Shown piece by piece: positions 25,116 to 36,919 of a stretch of DNA of 64,000 nt. The stretch's first letter is position 1; each line of letters begins with the position of its first letter. The stretch covers positions 1 to 64,000 of the forward strand of contig VZRS01001749.1 in the NCBI GenBank assembly GCA_013398055.1. The letters are read 5' to 3'. The stretch is from Ifrita kowaldi. Taxonomy: Eukaryota; Chordata; Aves; Passeriformes; Cinclosomatidae. Under the pieces are notes generated by a model that made no database searches, was not told the DNA's origin, and was given only the letters and a program-made list of their open reading frames with translations. Both the position numbers and the translations under genes were made by a program.

Positions 25116-26879
25116 TTTTTTGTTTCCTGTGGATCCTTTGATGGATGGCTTGTACACATTGTGAGGAGAGCACTTTTCACAAAAGGCTGGGGATCCTGCA
25201 GCTGGATGCCTGCAGATCCTGATTTATCTGGAAAACCTCTCTACTCCCTCCCTATTTTGCAAAACGCTGTAGAAAAGATAGGCTGGAGAAACCTAAGTTT
25301 TCTTCTGTCCCTCACACAACCCACTGTGGCTACATGGGAGCAGAAATTAAGACAAGGTCATTTAATTTTAAGTGTTGTCATTTTCACAGAAAGTCACAAT
25401 TTATCTTTCCTTCTCCCTGTCACAGAGCTTGTCTGTGCTACATCTCACCCATCAGAGCTGCTTTCTGCTTCTTACCCACTGCATGACCAGCTAAAACAAA
25501 AACAAAACTTCACTCCTTTGAGCCCCTCCAGAGCTGCCTTCAAGGAGCAGCTTTACACTAATGAAGTTTAGTTGGTTTGCCAGTTACTTTCCAGTGATTT
25601 CCAGAACTGCTGAAACACGATGAGTTGGTGAAGACTCTGTGGTGTATTTTGTGTGAGCTCAGATATTTGAATATGGAAAAGATGACTACTAAATATCTGC
25701 AATTTCCATTAAATTTCGTTATCTTTAAGGGATGAGTCCTTAAAACAAGCTCTTACTGACGTTAGAGGCGGTGGGATTGCTCTCTGTTGGCTCTCACAAG
25801 AACTGAACTGGAACTATATTGTGGATATTTTGTTTTTAATTAGCAAATCACTGAGTTCTAGGTCCTTTCATATTTAAGAATAATTAATTCTCCATTGTTT
25901 TTGCTTCTGACAGACTTTTACTGTCAGCCTTCCAGAGGAGACATTGGCCCTCCCTCTAGTTAGACAAAACAATTTACTGTGAGCAGCCTTCCCCCCACCC
26001 CTCATGGCAGAAATTTGCCTCTGGTGTCCTCCTGGGTGCTGCTTCCCAGCTCTGCTTTATACATCTCTTCCAGGTAAAACCTGCACAGGGATGGGATTGA
26101 AACACTTCAACTCCCCTTGCCCACTCCTGAAAAATTCCACCGTGCTGGCCTTCCAGTGAGCAGCGTGTGTTAAATGTCCTGCAAATCACTGCATGAAGAG
26201 GATGATCCTTCAGTTTTCTTCTAATGAGAATGACTTCTGAGAAGGCTGCAGGCTCAGGGCCATGCTGCCATTGCAGTATTATCAGTACATTTTGGCTGCA
26301 AATGTGATTTCTTTTTTCTTTAATATTAAAGGGAGGGGTTATGACTTCTGAGCTATAATTGTGTGGAGACATTACTTGGGCAGACCTCCTAAACTCTCCT
26401 GCATTAATTTGGATGTGCTGGATACAAGCTCTGTGCTCTTACAGCCACTGAGGAGAGTCTTGGACTGTGACTGGTGTTTGCAGAAAGCAGAGAAGTTGTA
26501 AATTATGTGTTTTGATGCTGCACCTCGAGTTTTTCTTGCTTGTTTTCCCTGCTACTGTTGATGTTCTTTCTTTTGTATCTGTTCCTGTGCCATTTGCAGT
26601 CACAGTTCCCAGTTCTAAACTTTGCTTAAACCCACTTTTGACTAACTTTTCAGTTTTGGCCTTAGCCACCAAGCAAAAGTGATTTAGCAACGTTCTCTGA
26701 GGTTTCAGAAACCACCCTGCTGGGCCATCCCTACCCCACAGCTCTGAGACTGCTGGGCTTCGTAGGAAGATGTATTTTTGTAGTCCAGTCATTACCCCAG
26801 CCCCAACCTAAATCCAGGTGGATCATCATGTTCCTGCACAGTTATTTTTGGAGCAATTGGACTGGAAAATTGCACTTTA
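25116..26879. other. Single-copy, probable intron
   Basis: The open frame continuing out of the CR1 copy to 25571 shows no family signature and contains pyrimidine-rich text that is poor in stops. Nothing else was recognised. Confidence 0.4.
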
Positions 26880-26940
26880 GGGGGGGTTAGACTGGACAAG
26901 CTTGGGAGGTGCTGTCCAACGTCTGCAGTTCTGTGGTATG
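26880..26940 (+). repeat. Degraded CR1 3'-terminal fragment
   Basis: The text GTTAGACTGGACAAGCTTGG, then GAGGTGCTGTCCAAC and TGCAGTTCTGTGGTA resembles an older CR1 3' terminus ('ggactagatgacct...ggaggtcccttccaacc...ttctgtgat'). The body is missing or unrecognisable upstream. Confidence 0.5.
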
Positions 26941-29900
26941 TGCAAAGGGAAATTAAACTGATAATTTTCATGGAGATGCATCCTTGTGCTTTTCATTCTG
27001 TCCCTTGTTCTCTCTCTCTCACTTTATTTTTGAAAAGTGGAGCTTTTAAAGTGTTTTACTGTGGTTCTTAAAGATATGCAGCTCTTACTGGATTGAACAC
27101 TGTGGCTGGCACAAGGGAGAGTTAGAAGGCAGTTGTTTAATTGGCATTTTACATGGTAGACTTTGAAATTGGGGATTCAGTGAGGCTCCTGCTTTGCTGC
27201 TCTTTTTCTGCAGGGCAGCAATGGTGCAAAAATAAGGAGATATGTCCTGAAAGCGTTGCCTGGAGCTGGCTCTGATCTGCACCACCACAGAGCTATGCAG
27301 GTTTGTACCTCTGCTTTTGGGCAGCTATAAAGTAATGTTTATGCAAGAATTGCAAAACTCAGCATAGAGGCTGAGTTCAGTTAAAATCAGGTGTAAGAAA
27401 TGTGCTGTTGTGGTCAGATCAGAAGTTTGCTTTATCTCTGGCACGAGGCTGGATAATGCCATGGTGGATGCTGAGGAGAGCCTAGAACATTTGAGCCCTC
27501 CCCAGCATATCCTAGCAGACATCCTCACGGTGGGCTGCAGGTGTTCTGGGTATCCTCTGTATCCCCCTTTCCCACCCAAAGGGAGGTCCAGGCGTGTTCC
27601 ATTGCAGTATTTTCCCCTGTTGAATGTTCCATACCTGGAGCCCAGGTTAGCCCTTGTGAAGGGAGGTGCTGTTAGTTCAGTTCCTAGTGAGCAAACGACC
27701 TTAATTTCTAATTTAAGTCACCTTTTTTTTTTATTTGGCTTGTTTCATTCTTTTTTTTTTCAACCCCTGTTCAGTCCTGTGCCACTTTAAGCATGAACAA
27801 ATACAGTATTTAAACTCTGTGAGCTGGGTAGTGAGTCCTTCCCATTCCCATCCTCACCAATGTGTTGACAGGGCTGTTTAATCACTCTCTCACATGGTTC
27901 AGATGGGATCAGTTGGGAGAACTTGCACCTCTGTAATTTCATGCTTGATCCAACTGGGATAGTTTTGCTGGAACTGATTTGGGGAGTGTTCAAAGTTCTG
28001 AGCCAGCAGGACCCTGTGAGCACTCACCATTGGCAGGGAGGGAGGGCAGGACCCAGCTTGGATTTCTGATGGATCTGCATCCAGAAAAACACACCTGGCT
28101 GTGTCCAGAGTGGCACAAACCCTGTGGGAGGAGGAGGACAGGGAATGGTTTCTCTCCATTTTGGGTTCTCTCCAAACATCTCTGGGACTCTCAGTTACTG
28201 TTTAACTCCAGCTCTGTGTGCTCTTCATACAGAGGGACTAAGTCTGCTGTCATTTAGAAAATGAAGGTTTTTTCTGACTTGTCAGTGCCTTTTTGGTGTG
28301 GTGTGATTGCTATTTGCCTGTCATTTCTCTAACTTGTAAAGCTGTCTCCAGTGTCTGCAGTTTTATATCCCATTAGCTCTCTCTTTCTCATCTTATCATA
28401 CAGCATGTAATCATCTGTCCTCTTTCTACCCCTAAAAACTGGCTTTTATACTGTTTTCTAAAAATCTTCCTCCTAAAAAATGCCTCTGTGTGAGACTTTC
28501 CTTGCATGCAGTGATATATGTAAGACTTGAACAAGGAATTTCATGTTTATTTTATTGTGGTTTTTTTTCTAGATAATGTATTTGATAATTGCACCTTTTG
28601 GAGCCTCCTAATTTACCTAAAAGGTTATTTTTTATAGGGGGTGTGTGAACACACTGTTTCAAGTGCTGTACAGTAGTGGTGATTCTTTAGTGGGGGGGAA
28701 GGAGCTGACAGCAAGGGAAGTTGTGTGAGTTGCATCGCTGAACACACAAGGGTTAATGCTTTTTTGCCAGATGTTAAGTCTGTTTCCTGCTTTTACTTTA
28801 ATGTCTGCATATAAAAAGATTTTGGTTTCTTTGTCCCTTTGCACTTGAACTAGAAACTGTAATCTATTTGTGGTGCATCGTAGAGAAGTTATTTTTTTAG
28901 TACTTTTGGTTTAACAGTTTCTCTGTAGAGAAAAAAAAAACAGATTGAGGCATCCTTCCAGTGAAATATAAAATGAGAGGATTGTGATATCTGAATTTAG
29001 CAATGCCTCTGCTAATAGGACCAAAGATGACAAACCAGATTGAATAGTCCCTTATCCCTCTGTTTTGGAGAGAGCCAGGCTGAAGAGAATAATCTACGAA
29101 TAAATGGCTGTGAATGACATTTGCATTTCTCCTTGTGAGAAGTTGGTAACAGTTCTACAAGGAATGGATTGGAAATGGGTTTTCTTAACCTGTAATGAGT
29201 AGGGAGCTTAAATTTCATTGCTGCTGAGGATTTCTAGCCAAAGATTTCTGTTTTACAGCTGTTATTAAAAATTTATGGGGCAGCTCGAGATCAAAGCAAA
29301 TATATATTCTCTTTATTATGTAAACTTGGTTTTGTGCAACATATGCATTGCATCTATATAGTTTATGCAGGATTTTTTGTTCTAGTAAACAGCCTTTGCA
29401 TGGTTCAGTTAGACCTGGAGGTGGAAAACTCACAGACTGATGTTGGTCTGATTCTCTCTCCTCATTCTGTATCTCCCAAGTAACTTAGGAAAAGATTTCT
29501 CCTGAGGTGCTGTACTTTCCTTGTTTCGTAGTTGAAATCTTCTGTACTGTGCTTCATACTGAGGTTTTGTTACAGCTTTTTTTTGTGTTCCACATAACCC
29601 AGGTTTCCCACTGGTGTGCTGAAGGACTTCCTTGGACTACCTTTCAATTCTTAAAGGCCAGACCTGAAAACTTTTATAGAGATATTTAACCTTACAGGGT
29701 GGAGCACAGCCTCACAGTCAGGGCTTTAGGCTACAAGAGGTTTTCGGCAAGGGGGTGGCCTGGCTTTTGTGCCACACTTCAGGTACCAGGCTCCTTATAA
29801 ATTCCTTCTGTTCATTCATATTTTTTCTTTGAATATCTTCTTCTTGCCCTCCCTTCCCACCTTGCTGCATATGAAAGAAAGCTGTCAGTAGTAGCATCTT

Positions 29901-30064
29901 TTATCAAATTTGTAGGGTGGGGGTTTTTTAATATGTCAGCTTTGAGAATATATTTGTTGTCAGTCTCAAATTTTACCAGGACCTATGATCTCATTTTCGA
30001 AGTGAAAGCTTAGATGTGAACCCTGATGGTTCCAGTTGGAGAAGACAACTGGAAAACCTAAAAC
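26941..30064. other. Single-copy, probable intron
   Basis: No repeat or exon was recognised in 3.1 kb. T-runs at 27.72-27.77 kb and an A-run at 28.93 kb are the only simple-sequence features. Confidence 0.4.
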
Positions 30065-30310
30065 CAAAGAATCATTAAGGTTTGAAAAGACTAAAGAAAT
30101 CGAGTCCAAGCTGTGACTGATCCCCACCTTGTCACCCAGAGCACTGAGTGCCACGTCCAGTCAGTCCTTGAACACTTCCTGGGGTGGGGACTCACAACCT
30201 CCCTGGGCAGCCCCTCCCAATGCCTGAGCACCCTTCCCATGAGGAAATTCCTCCTGGTGTCCAACCTGAACCTCCTCTGGCACAGCTTGAGGCTGTATCC
30301 TGTTGTCCTG
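30065..30310 (-). repeat. CR1 LINE 3' end, tail eroded
   Basis: On the + strand CCCCACCTTGTCACCCAGAG, GAACACTTCCTGGGGTGGGG and 'GAGGAAATTCCTCCTGGTGT' followed by CCAACCTGAACCTCC are the reverse complement of the CR1 3' untranslated region. The terminal octamers have mutated (AGAATCATTAAGGTTTGAAA). Confidence 0.93.
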
Positions 30311-33300
30311 CCATGGTTTCTGAAGGGCTGTGGTTGCTGTACTCAATGATCTCTTACAGATTCACACATTCCAGTTCTTTTTTGGTTTGTATTCCTTGTA
30401 TCCCACTTCTGTCCTGTGTCCCCAGCTGCCTGGTGGTCTCTGAGCTCTCACATGAGCTGCTGCTTTTGCATTTGGGGGGGTTTGTGTGCACAGACCTCGG
30501 TGTAGCTGAGCCCTTGGTCTGCTGTTACTTTAAAGCACTGATAGAAAGGCTGTAGAATAAGGGAGGGAAGGCAAAAATCTGAAAAGCCGCTGGATCTTAA
30601 AGATTAATCAGCCTGGTTTAAATAGCAAGCAAAGCTACAAACAGGCTTTACTACACAGCATGCTTTCTTCATTGCTTTTGCAAAGTTGTTTCTCCAGGGG
30701 AAGATTTCAAGCTCCATAAGACTTGTGTTCTTATATTAATGTCAGGACAAGGGCTAAGATTATTTGCGTGAATATGTACAAACAATTCCATTACCTGGGG
30801 TTCCTTTCACGCTTTCTCCCCGGTGGAATTATGGCCTCATATTGCACGATGGTGTATCTGTTCCTGTTCGTACAGGTCTGTATTTACAAACTCAGGCCAG
30901 GGAGCTCCTGTGCATGAGCTGAGAGAAAGAGAAGTCAGTGTAAATGACAGCCTGTGACATGATAAAACCAGCCCTATTTATAAATACAATGAAGAATATG
31001 CAACAGTGCTCTCACGAGAGGAGTGCAGGCAGACCTAGGGTTCCTGTAGTGTGGGTGGTTTGTGGGGTTTTTTATCTGGTATTTTTTCATCTGAAGAGTA
31101 AATCCCCCCATGTCTGTGAGCAGCTTCCTGCACCCTTGTAACTCACAAAGATTTGATTCAGTTCTGCTGCAAGGAAAGAAGTGATAGGAGCAGGGACAGA
31201 TGGGGGCAGTTCCCAGAACACATCATCCCCCAACACTGCATTGGCAGAACTGGCAGCCACTTCTCCTCCCTTTGCTGGGGCTTTTCAACTCCTCTCCCTC
31301 CTGGATTGTTTGGTTACCTAAGCAGCCTCAAAGAACGGTTGTAAAACTATGATGGGGGTAGGGGGAGCAAGGGAAGCAGGTAGAAATGATAATTATTCCT
31401 TTACATTTTCTCTTCTTTTCCAAATTGATTACCAGTTGTGCTTACAAAGCACCATTTACAGCACTGATCAAACCTGGAGAGGTCTTGTTCAGATCTGGAT
31501 CAAACAGCAGGTTTCCATAGTGGTGGTACTGACTTGCTGTCTCTTGGTGGACCGTAAGGTATTAGAAGAAGGCCCTGCAATAATTGCAGCAAATGTAAAT
31601 GTTCTGTCTCCTGGGCACGTTCTCAAGCACTGTCGGTGTTGCTGGGATTGTCTGAGAAGCAGAAGCAATGCAGGTTTTTATCAATATTTGTAATTAAGAA
31701 AATGCTCTGGTGAAAATGTCAGTGGTTTTATGACTCTGCTATGTCTCGTAGTGTTAGTGGGATACAGGGTGGCCCATGGAGCTGTTGGCAAAAAGTTGGA
31801 CTTTTTTTTAAGGTTAAGAAATGTGATCTTGGCCCAAGGCAAAGGTAGGAAGTTGTACACAGCAGCCAAGGTGGACAGGGCATCTGAGGTTGTAGTCAGA
31901 CCTCTTTGTGTGCATCTTCCTGCACTGGACTGCCTGTAAAATTGATGTGTTTTACCCCCAGCAGAGGTTGAGATGAGAGTTAATAGCTCCCAGTGTGCTC
32001 TGCTGATGGAAATCTGTGTATGTATGTGTATATATGACTTACAACTGGAAGTGTGTATTCATTTATTGAACAGCATTTGATACGAGATCAGAGTTTATGT
32101 TTAGAGAGAGAAAACAGCTTTTTTTATCTCACCCCATGAAAAGCAGAGCGAGAAGGGCAAGAGGGCAGGTGTGGGTCACAGGGAGCAAGTGGAAGCTGGA
32201 CTGGATGGACTGGGAGGGCTGCTTGTGGTCCTTTGTGGGACGGTGGGGCCCAGGACAGTGGTGCTCCAGCATCCTGCCACTGCGGCAAAGTGAAACATCA
32301 GCAGTGATAAGCGATGGATGGAGAGATTTTGTGGTGCTTGGACATTTATTAGGAAGGATTTTTGCCTTAGAGAGGCTGAAATCATGATATCCATCAATGA
32401 GTGGTTATTAGATCACCTGGCAAGCAAGAGAAAATAAGGAAAACCAAGAAATTGTGTTTTCTAGCACTCACTGTCCTGTTGCTTCCCTAGTCACGATTTT
32501 TTTGGGGAAAATTCTTTTTGCTGAATGGAGGAATCTCAGACAGGCAGTTAAGGGAAGACTGTTGCTTTTATTTGAAACATTGTGGAAAGGAAACAGTCTT
32601 AAAGGCAACAATAAATGTTCTGGCATAATGTAGACTAAACCATCCTTAAAACAAGTCTATATCCATCACTCTGATATACTGGAGTCCCAATCTGCTGATT
32701 TGATGTCAGGATGATGAATTATGACCTTTTATTATTTATTTATTTTAAGGTTTAGTTGCAGACTTTATGAAAACATAAAGTAGGTCTGGCTTTGGTTGTG
32801 AGGTTTATGGAATGGCTAGGAGAAGCTTAGAGATTTGGAGCACAAGTGGGTGGCTTCTTTTCCTGTATTTGGGTATATTTTATATACACGCAAATGCATT
32901 TGTATGTACGTAAAATTTATGTTCATTTATATATATACACACACCTTGCACTGGGTGAAATTACAACCAGATATAAATCACTTTTACCTCTGTGCATGGC
33001 AGTGGTTAGAGGTCAATTTGTGGGTGTTGCCTCCTGTGCTCAGCAGGGCTCCTACATGTGGAGACACAAATTTAAGCTGATAGGGAACCAATTTCAGATG
33101 AAGTGTTGTGAGGCACTCAGTGACACTCGGGTTGTGCAGATTTATTTAAATTGCTCTGAGGTCTGGTTTAATCCTTCCAATTTGTGTCAACAAGGCCGCT
33201 GGAGAACATCCCTGAAAATACCCTGCAAATGCTTTGCACAGCAAACACGGTGCTCCAGTTCTCCCAGGCCATTCCAGTCCTGGGATAGCGTGGGATGTGC

Positions 33301-33381
33301 TCAAACCCCATTGCCTGCTCTGTGTCCCAGCAGATGTGGCTCTTGGAATGCAGTGCTGCAGTGTTCACCTGTGCAAGGTTG
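30311..33381. other. Single-copy, probable intron
   Basis: It contains the weak exon candidate at 31436-31558 and short TA/CA/GT alternations near 32.02 and 32.93 kb. No known repeat was found. Confidence 0.4.
31436..31558 (+). other. Weak candidate exon (123 bp, phase 0-0)
   Basis: The interval follows a pyrimidine-rich stretch ending in ATTACCAG and is followed by AAG|GTATTA. It is exactly 41 codons long and open in a frame that stays open for 114 codons. The translation includes TDQTWRGLVQIW and a hydrophobic run VSIVVVLTCCLLV that could span a membrane. No family is recognised. By rough estimate several frames of this size arise by chance in this window. Confidence 0.12.
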
Positions 33382-33880
33382 TGGAATCATGGAATGGGTG
33401 GGAAGGGACCTTAAAGACCATTCCGTTCCACTCTGGCAGTGGGAAGCCCTTCCCTGTGTCCTGTCCCTCCATCCCTTGTCCCAGGTCCCTCTCCAGCTCT
33501 CCTGGAGCCCCTTTTAGGTTCTGGAAGGGGCTCTGAGGTCTCCCTGGATCCTTCTCTTCTCCAGGTGAACACCCCCAGCTCTCCCAGCCTGGCTCCAGAG
33601 CAGAGGGGCTCCAGCCCTTGGAGCAGCTCTGTGGCCTCCTCTGGACTCGCTCCAGCAGCTCCACGTCCTTCTGCTGTTGGACCCCAGGGCTGGAGGCAGC
33701 TCTGCAGGTGGGGTCTCACCTGGGATGGGCAGAGGGGCAGAATCCCCCCTCCCCTGCTGCCCATGTTGGGGGATCAGCCCAGGCCATGGAGGGGTTCTGG
33801 GATGTGAGTGCACATGGATGGGGCGTGTCCAGCCTCTCATCCACCAGTACCCCCAGGTCCTTCTCCTCACAGCTGCTTCA
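33382..33880 (-). repeat. CR1 LINE with internal deletion
   Basis: Minus-oriented copy whose + strand starts GGAATCATGGAATGGGTGGG. After about 50 bp it jumps at 33430-33437 from the 3' tail directly to CTCTGGCAGTGGGAAGCC. In the copy at 35.69 kb the corresponding points are separated by about 185 bp. It continues furthest 5' of the minus-strand copies, through CTGGACTCGCTCCAGCAGCT and the region reading GATCAGCCCAGGCCATGG. All frames over 90 codons here belong to the repeat. Confidence 0.95.
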
Positions 33881-35691
33881 TATTTAGTCAGATATTCATG
33901 GAAAAGTTGCACATTACTTTGTTTTAAAATAAAACTCTCTTTAAAAGCTGTCCAAAAAACTCAAGTTTTTCATCCTCTTTGAGTTTGCCAGTGTGGCTCT
34001 TGGAAAGCTCTGGCCTTGGCCTGTGATGGTGTTGATGTCTTATCCTGATGTCTCAAATAGATCTGATATGAAATTTCATCAATTGCCTTATTCCTCATTT
34101 AGACTAAAACCTTCTCTACTTCTTGACAGCGAGTAAATTGCCTCCTAAATTTCTTGACATTGCTTTTGCAGCTTCCTAGTGTGGGAGTGACCAACTCTGC
34201 TTGCTCAAAGCAGTTTAATAATTTCTAAACAACTTATTACACCTGTTTGAACATTTCCTTTATATTCCATATGACACAAAACTCATGCCCAACCCCTTCA
34301 GGTTCATATTTTTAGAAGGTGGCAGGAAAAGGTGGTTTGATTTTAATTTGCATGTTTCTTCCTCAAGGAATGATGCATTTGTTTACTTGAATTTCTCATT
34401 TTGAACAGTGAGGCCCAAATTCCTCTGATTGTCCTGTTGTTTTCTCGCTGAATTTCCTTTGCTCCCCTTCCCTTAGCTGCTCAGGGCAGAAGCAGGTCTG
34501 TCTCCCAGGTAGGTAAGATCCATGAAATCCATCCCAGAAGTTCTCTTCCTCCAATAAATGCATCCCATGGATGCTGCATGGACCTGAGTGTGGCTTCAGA
34601 GGGTGGGTGACTGTACAAAGTTAACACTGCAGCACGTGGATCGATGCAAATCAAAGTGGTTTAAAGAGCAGGCAGGAAACTTTGGTTTAAATAATTGATC
34701 CTTACTTTTGTTTTGCACTTGGATTTCTTGGGCTCTGCTGAGAAATTCAGGGTTTTGTAGCAGGTGTCAGGATGTAACCTGAGCAATTACATTGCTTCCT
34801 ATACATTTATTACATGCTGAATTAGAACATGGTTAATCCTGCATATTTCCCAGCTGATTCCTATTTAAAATCATGTCAAGCTCCATTTGGATGGAAACTA
34901 ATTCAATTGAAAGTGCAGTTTTACTTGATGTTAAGGCTGTGTTACACTTCTGTCAAAATACAGCTTTTCTTCCAAAATACATTTATTAAATACAGTGAGT
35001 CTTGCTAAGCTAAATTTCACCTAATTTCTGGTTACCTTGTCCTTCAAAACCATAGAGCTGGCAGAGCTCATCAACTTACCTTATTTTTATTCCTCATTTA
35101 AAAGCGAGAAACTGTTTTTCCTGCTTTCTGAATTCCCAGCTGATTTCTCAACTTTGAAAGCAGCAGTCATTGAACTGAGCTAAATAAGCAAAGTAAAAAG
35201 AATATGTTTGTTCTTTTGTACTTGCAGACAAGGATTCTGCTTGAAAGATGGGTTGGCACTTCATCAGACACTGGTTCCCAGTGCTTTTACTGAGTGACTT
35301 CCACTGCTTCACTGGCTTGAGATTCTTCTCCCTTGGAAAGTTTTTGCAAAATATGCATCTTAAATAGTTTTTCTAATTTAAATTATTTCAAATTAGAAAG
35401 TAATTTTCAAGCTTTTATTTTTAAACTGCATGACTCTGCAGTGATGCAGATGCACCTTTGCTTGTGAGTATTGCAGCTGTGTTTGTGAAGTCAAGGGCAC
35501 GTGTGGTGGCAGCCCCAGCCCTGCTCCATGGATGTCCTTTAGCTGGATGTGGGGTTGGCATCGTGCTGCTGGCTGGGCATTTGTGTACACAGAGCCCAGC
35601 ACTGCTGTGTCTGCTCTAGGACCTCATATCCCAAATTTGGGTGCTCCTCTGAGATCAGTCTTTCAGTGGGATGAGGAACCAAGGACAAGGA
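33881..35691. other. Single-copy, AT-rich, probable intron
   Basis: No gene or repeat was recognised in 1.8 kb of T-rich sequence. Confidence 0.4.
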
Positions 35692-36125
35692 AATCATGGA
35701 ATTACGGAATCACAGAGTGGTTTGGGGTGGAAGGGACCTTAAAGCTCATCCTGTCCCATCCCTTGCCATGGGCAGGGACACCTCCCACTATCCCACGTTG
35801 CTCCAAGCCCTGTCCAGCCTGGCCTTGGACACTTCCAGGGATCCAGGGACAGCCACAGCTTCTCTGAGCACCCTGTGCCAGGGCCTCCCAACCCTCCCAG
35901 GGAAGAATTCCTTCCCAGTATCCCATCTATCCCTGCCCTCTGGTAATGGGAAGCCATTCCCTGTGTCCTGTCCCTCCATCCCTTGTCCCAAGTTCCTCTC
36001 CAGCCCTCTTGGAACCCCTTTATGCACTGGAAGGGGCTCTGAGGTCTCCTTGGATCCTTCTCTTCTCCAGGTGAACACCCCCAGCTCTCCCAGCCTAGCT
36101 CCAGAGCAGAGGTGCTCCAGCCCTG
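35692..36125 (-). repeat. CR1 LINE 3' end
   Basis: The + strand starts AAATCATGGAATTACGGAAT and contains the full tail-proximal set: GGGACCTTAAAGCTCATCCT, CCATGGGCAGGGACACCTCC, GCCTTGGACACTTCCAGGGA and GGAAGAATTCCTTCCCAGTA, ending at GGTGCTCCAGCCCTG. It breaks abruptly into a second CR1 piece at 36126. Frames of 174 and 194 codons across it are repeat-derived. Confidence 0.96.
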
Positions 36126-36210
36126 TCCAACCTGGCCTGGAACACTTCCAGGGATGGGGAGTCCATAACCTCCCTGGGCAGCCTGAGCCAGGGCCTCCTC
36201 ACCCTCACAG
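36126..36210 (-). repeat. Second CR1 piece joined to the preceding copy
   Basis: The text TCCAACCTGGCCTGGAACAC followed by TTCCAGGGATGGGGAG repeats a module already present at 35.81-35.90 kb, in the same orientation but with different subfamily sequence. It lacks its own 3' tail. This is either an older CR1 into which the 35.69-kb copy inserted, or a chimeric product. Confidence 0.85.
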
Positions 36211-36752
36211 AGACAGGTGATACTGTCCTGGAGCTGCTGGGAGGAAATGTCCCCTGCTGGACACTCACACTCTGGGTATTGCCCAGCTTTGAGTGTACTC
36301 CAGGGATTTTTCCTTGGGGGCAAAGACCCTGTAAGTGAGAATGTGTATTCATGGCATGGCTGGACTTCAGAAATAACTGGAGTAACACGCTGGGAGTGAG
36401 CTCTTAATGTAATGTCTGCGTGAAGGCCTTCAGCTGTTTCAGTGATAGGATTTGGTTTGACTTCTTTGTTGTTCCTGCTCCGAAGTTTTTAAGATGAGTC
36501 TCTGGAAGATTGCTGGGAAGGGACTTTGTAAATTGCTCCTGCTGCAGGATCCACGTCCATGGCCGGTGCTCGCCGGCTGACAGGGCTCTGCTGGCTATTT
36601 TGAGCTCGTTTATCTTTGTAGATAATGCTTGTCCTGGCATCATTCGTTGCACTCCTTTAACTTTTAAAGGCACTAAATGCAAGTTAAACATAGACCATCT
36701 ACTTCTGAATCCTTCTTTTGGGCTCACGTGAGACATTAGAGACAGCAGCAGT
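36211..36752. other. Single-copy sequence
   Basis: No feature was recognised. The part 36.53-36.62 kb is somewhat GC-richer with several CpG. Confidence 0.35.
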
Positions 36753-36919
36753 ATGGAATCATGGAGTTACGGGGTGGTTTGGGTGGGAAGGGACCTTAAA
36801 GTCCACCTTGACCCTTTGCCATGGGCAGGGACACCTTCCACTATCCCAGGCTGCTCCAAGCCCTGTCCAGCCTGGCCTTGGACACTTCCAGGGATGAGGC
36901 AGCTTCTCTGGGCATGTCC
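36753..36919 (-). repeat. CR1 LINE 3' end, short
   Basis: It starts TGGAATCATGGAGTTACGGG on the + strand and runs to GCAGCTTCTCTGGGCATGTC, with CTATCCCAGGCTGCTCCAAG and GGCCTTGGACACTTCCAGGG inside. It is 5'-truncated and of the same type as its neighbours at 35.69, 38.22 and 38.75 kb. Confidence 0.95.

Noticed and set aside
24876..25571. 231-codon open frame, the longest in the window free of N
   Set aside because: Its first third is a plus-oriented CR1 3' untranslated region and the rest is stop-poor pyrimidine-rich sequence without any motif.
35696..36323. Frames of 174 codons (+) and 194 codons (-)
   Set aside because: They run through the CR1 copies at 35.69-36.21 kb, in frames that recur wherever the repeat occurs.
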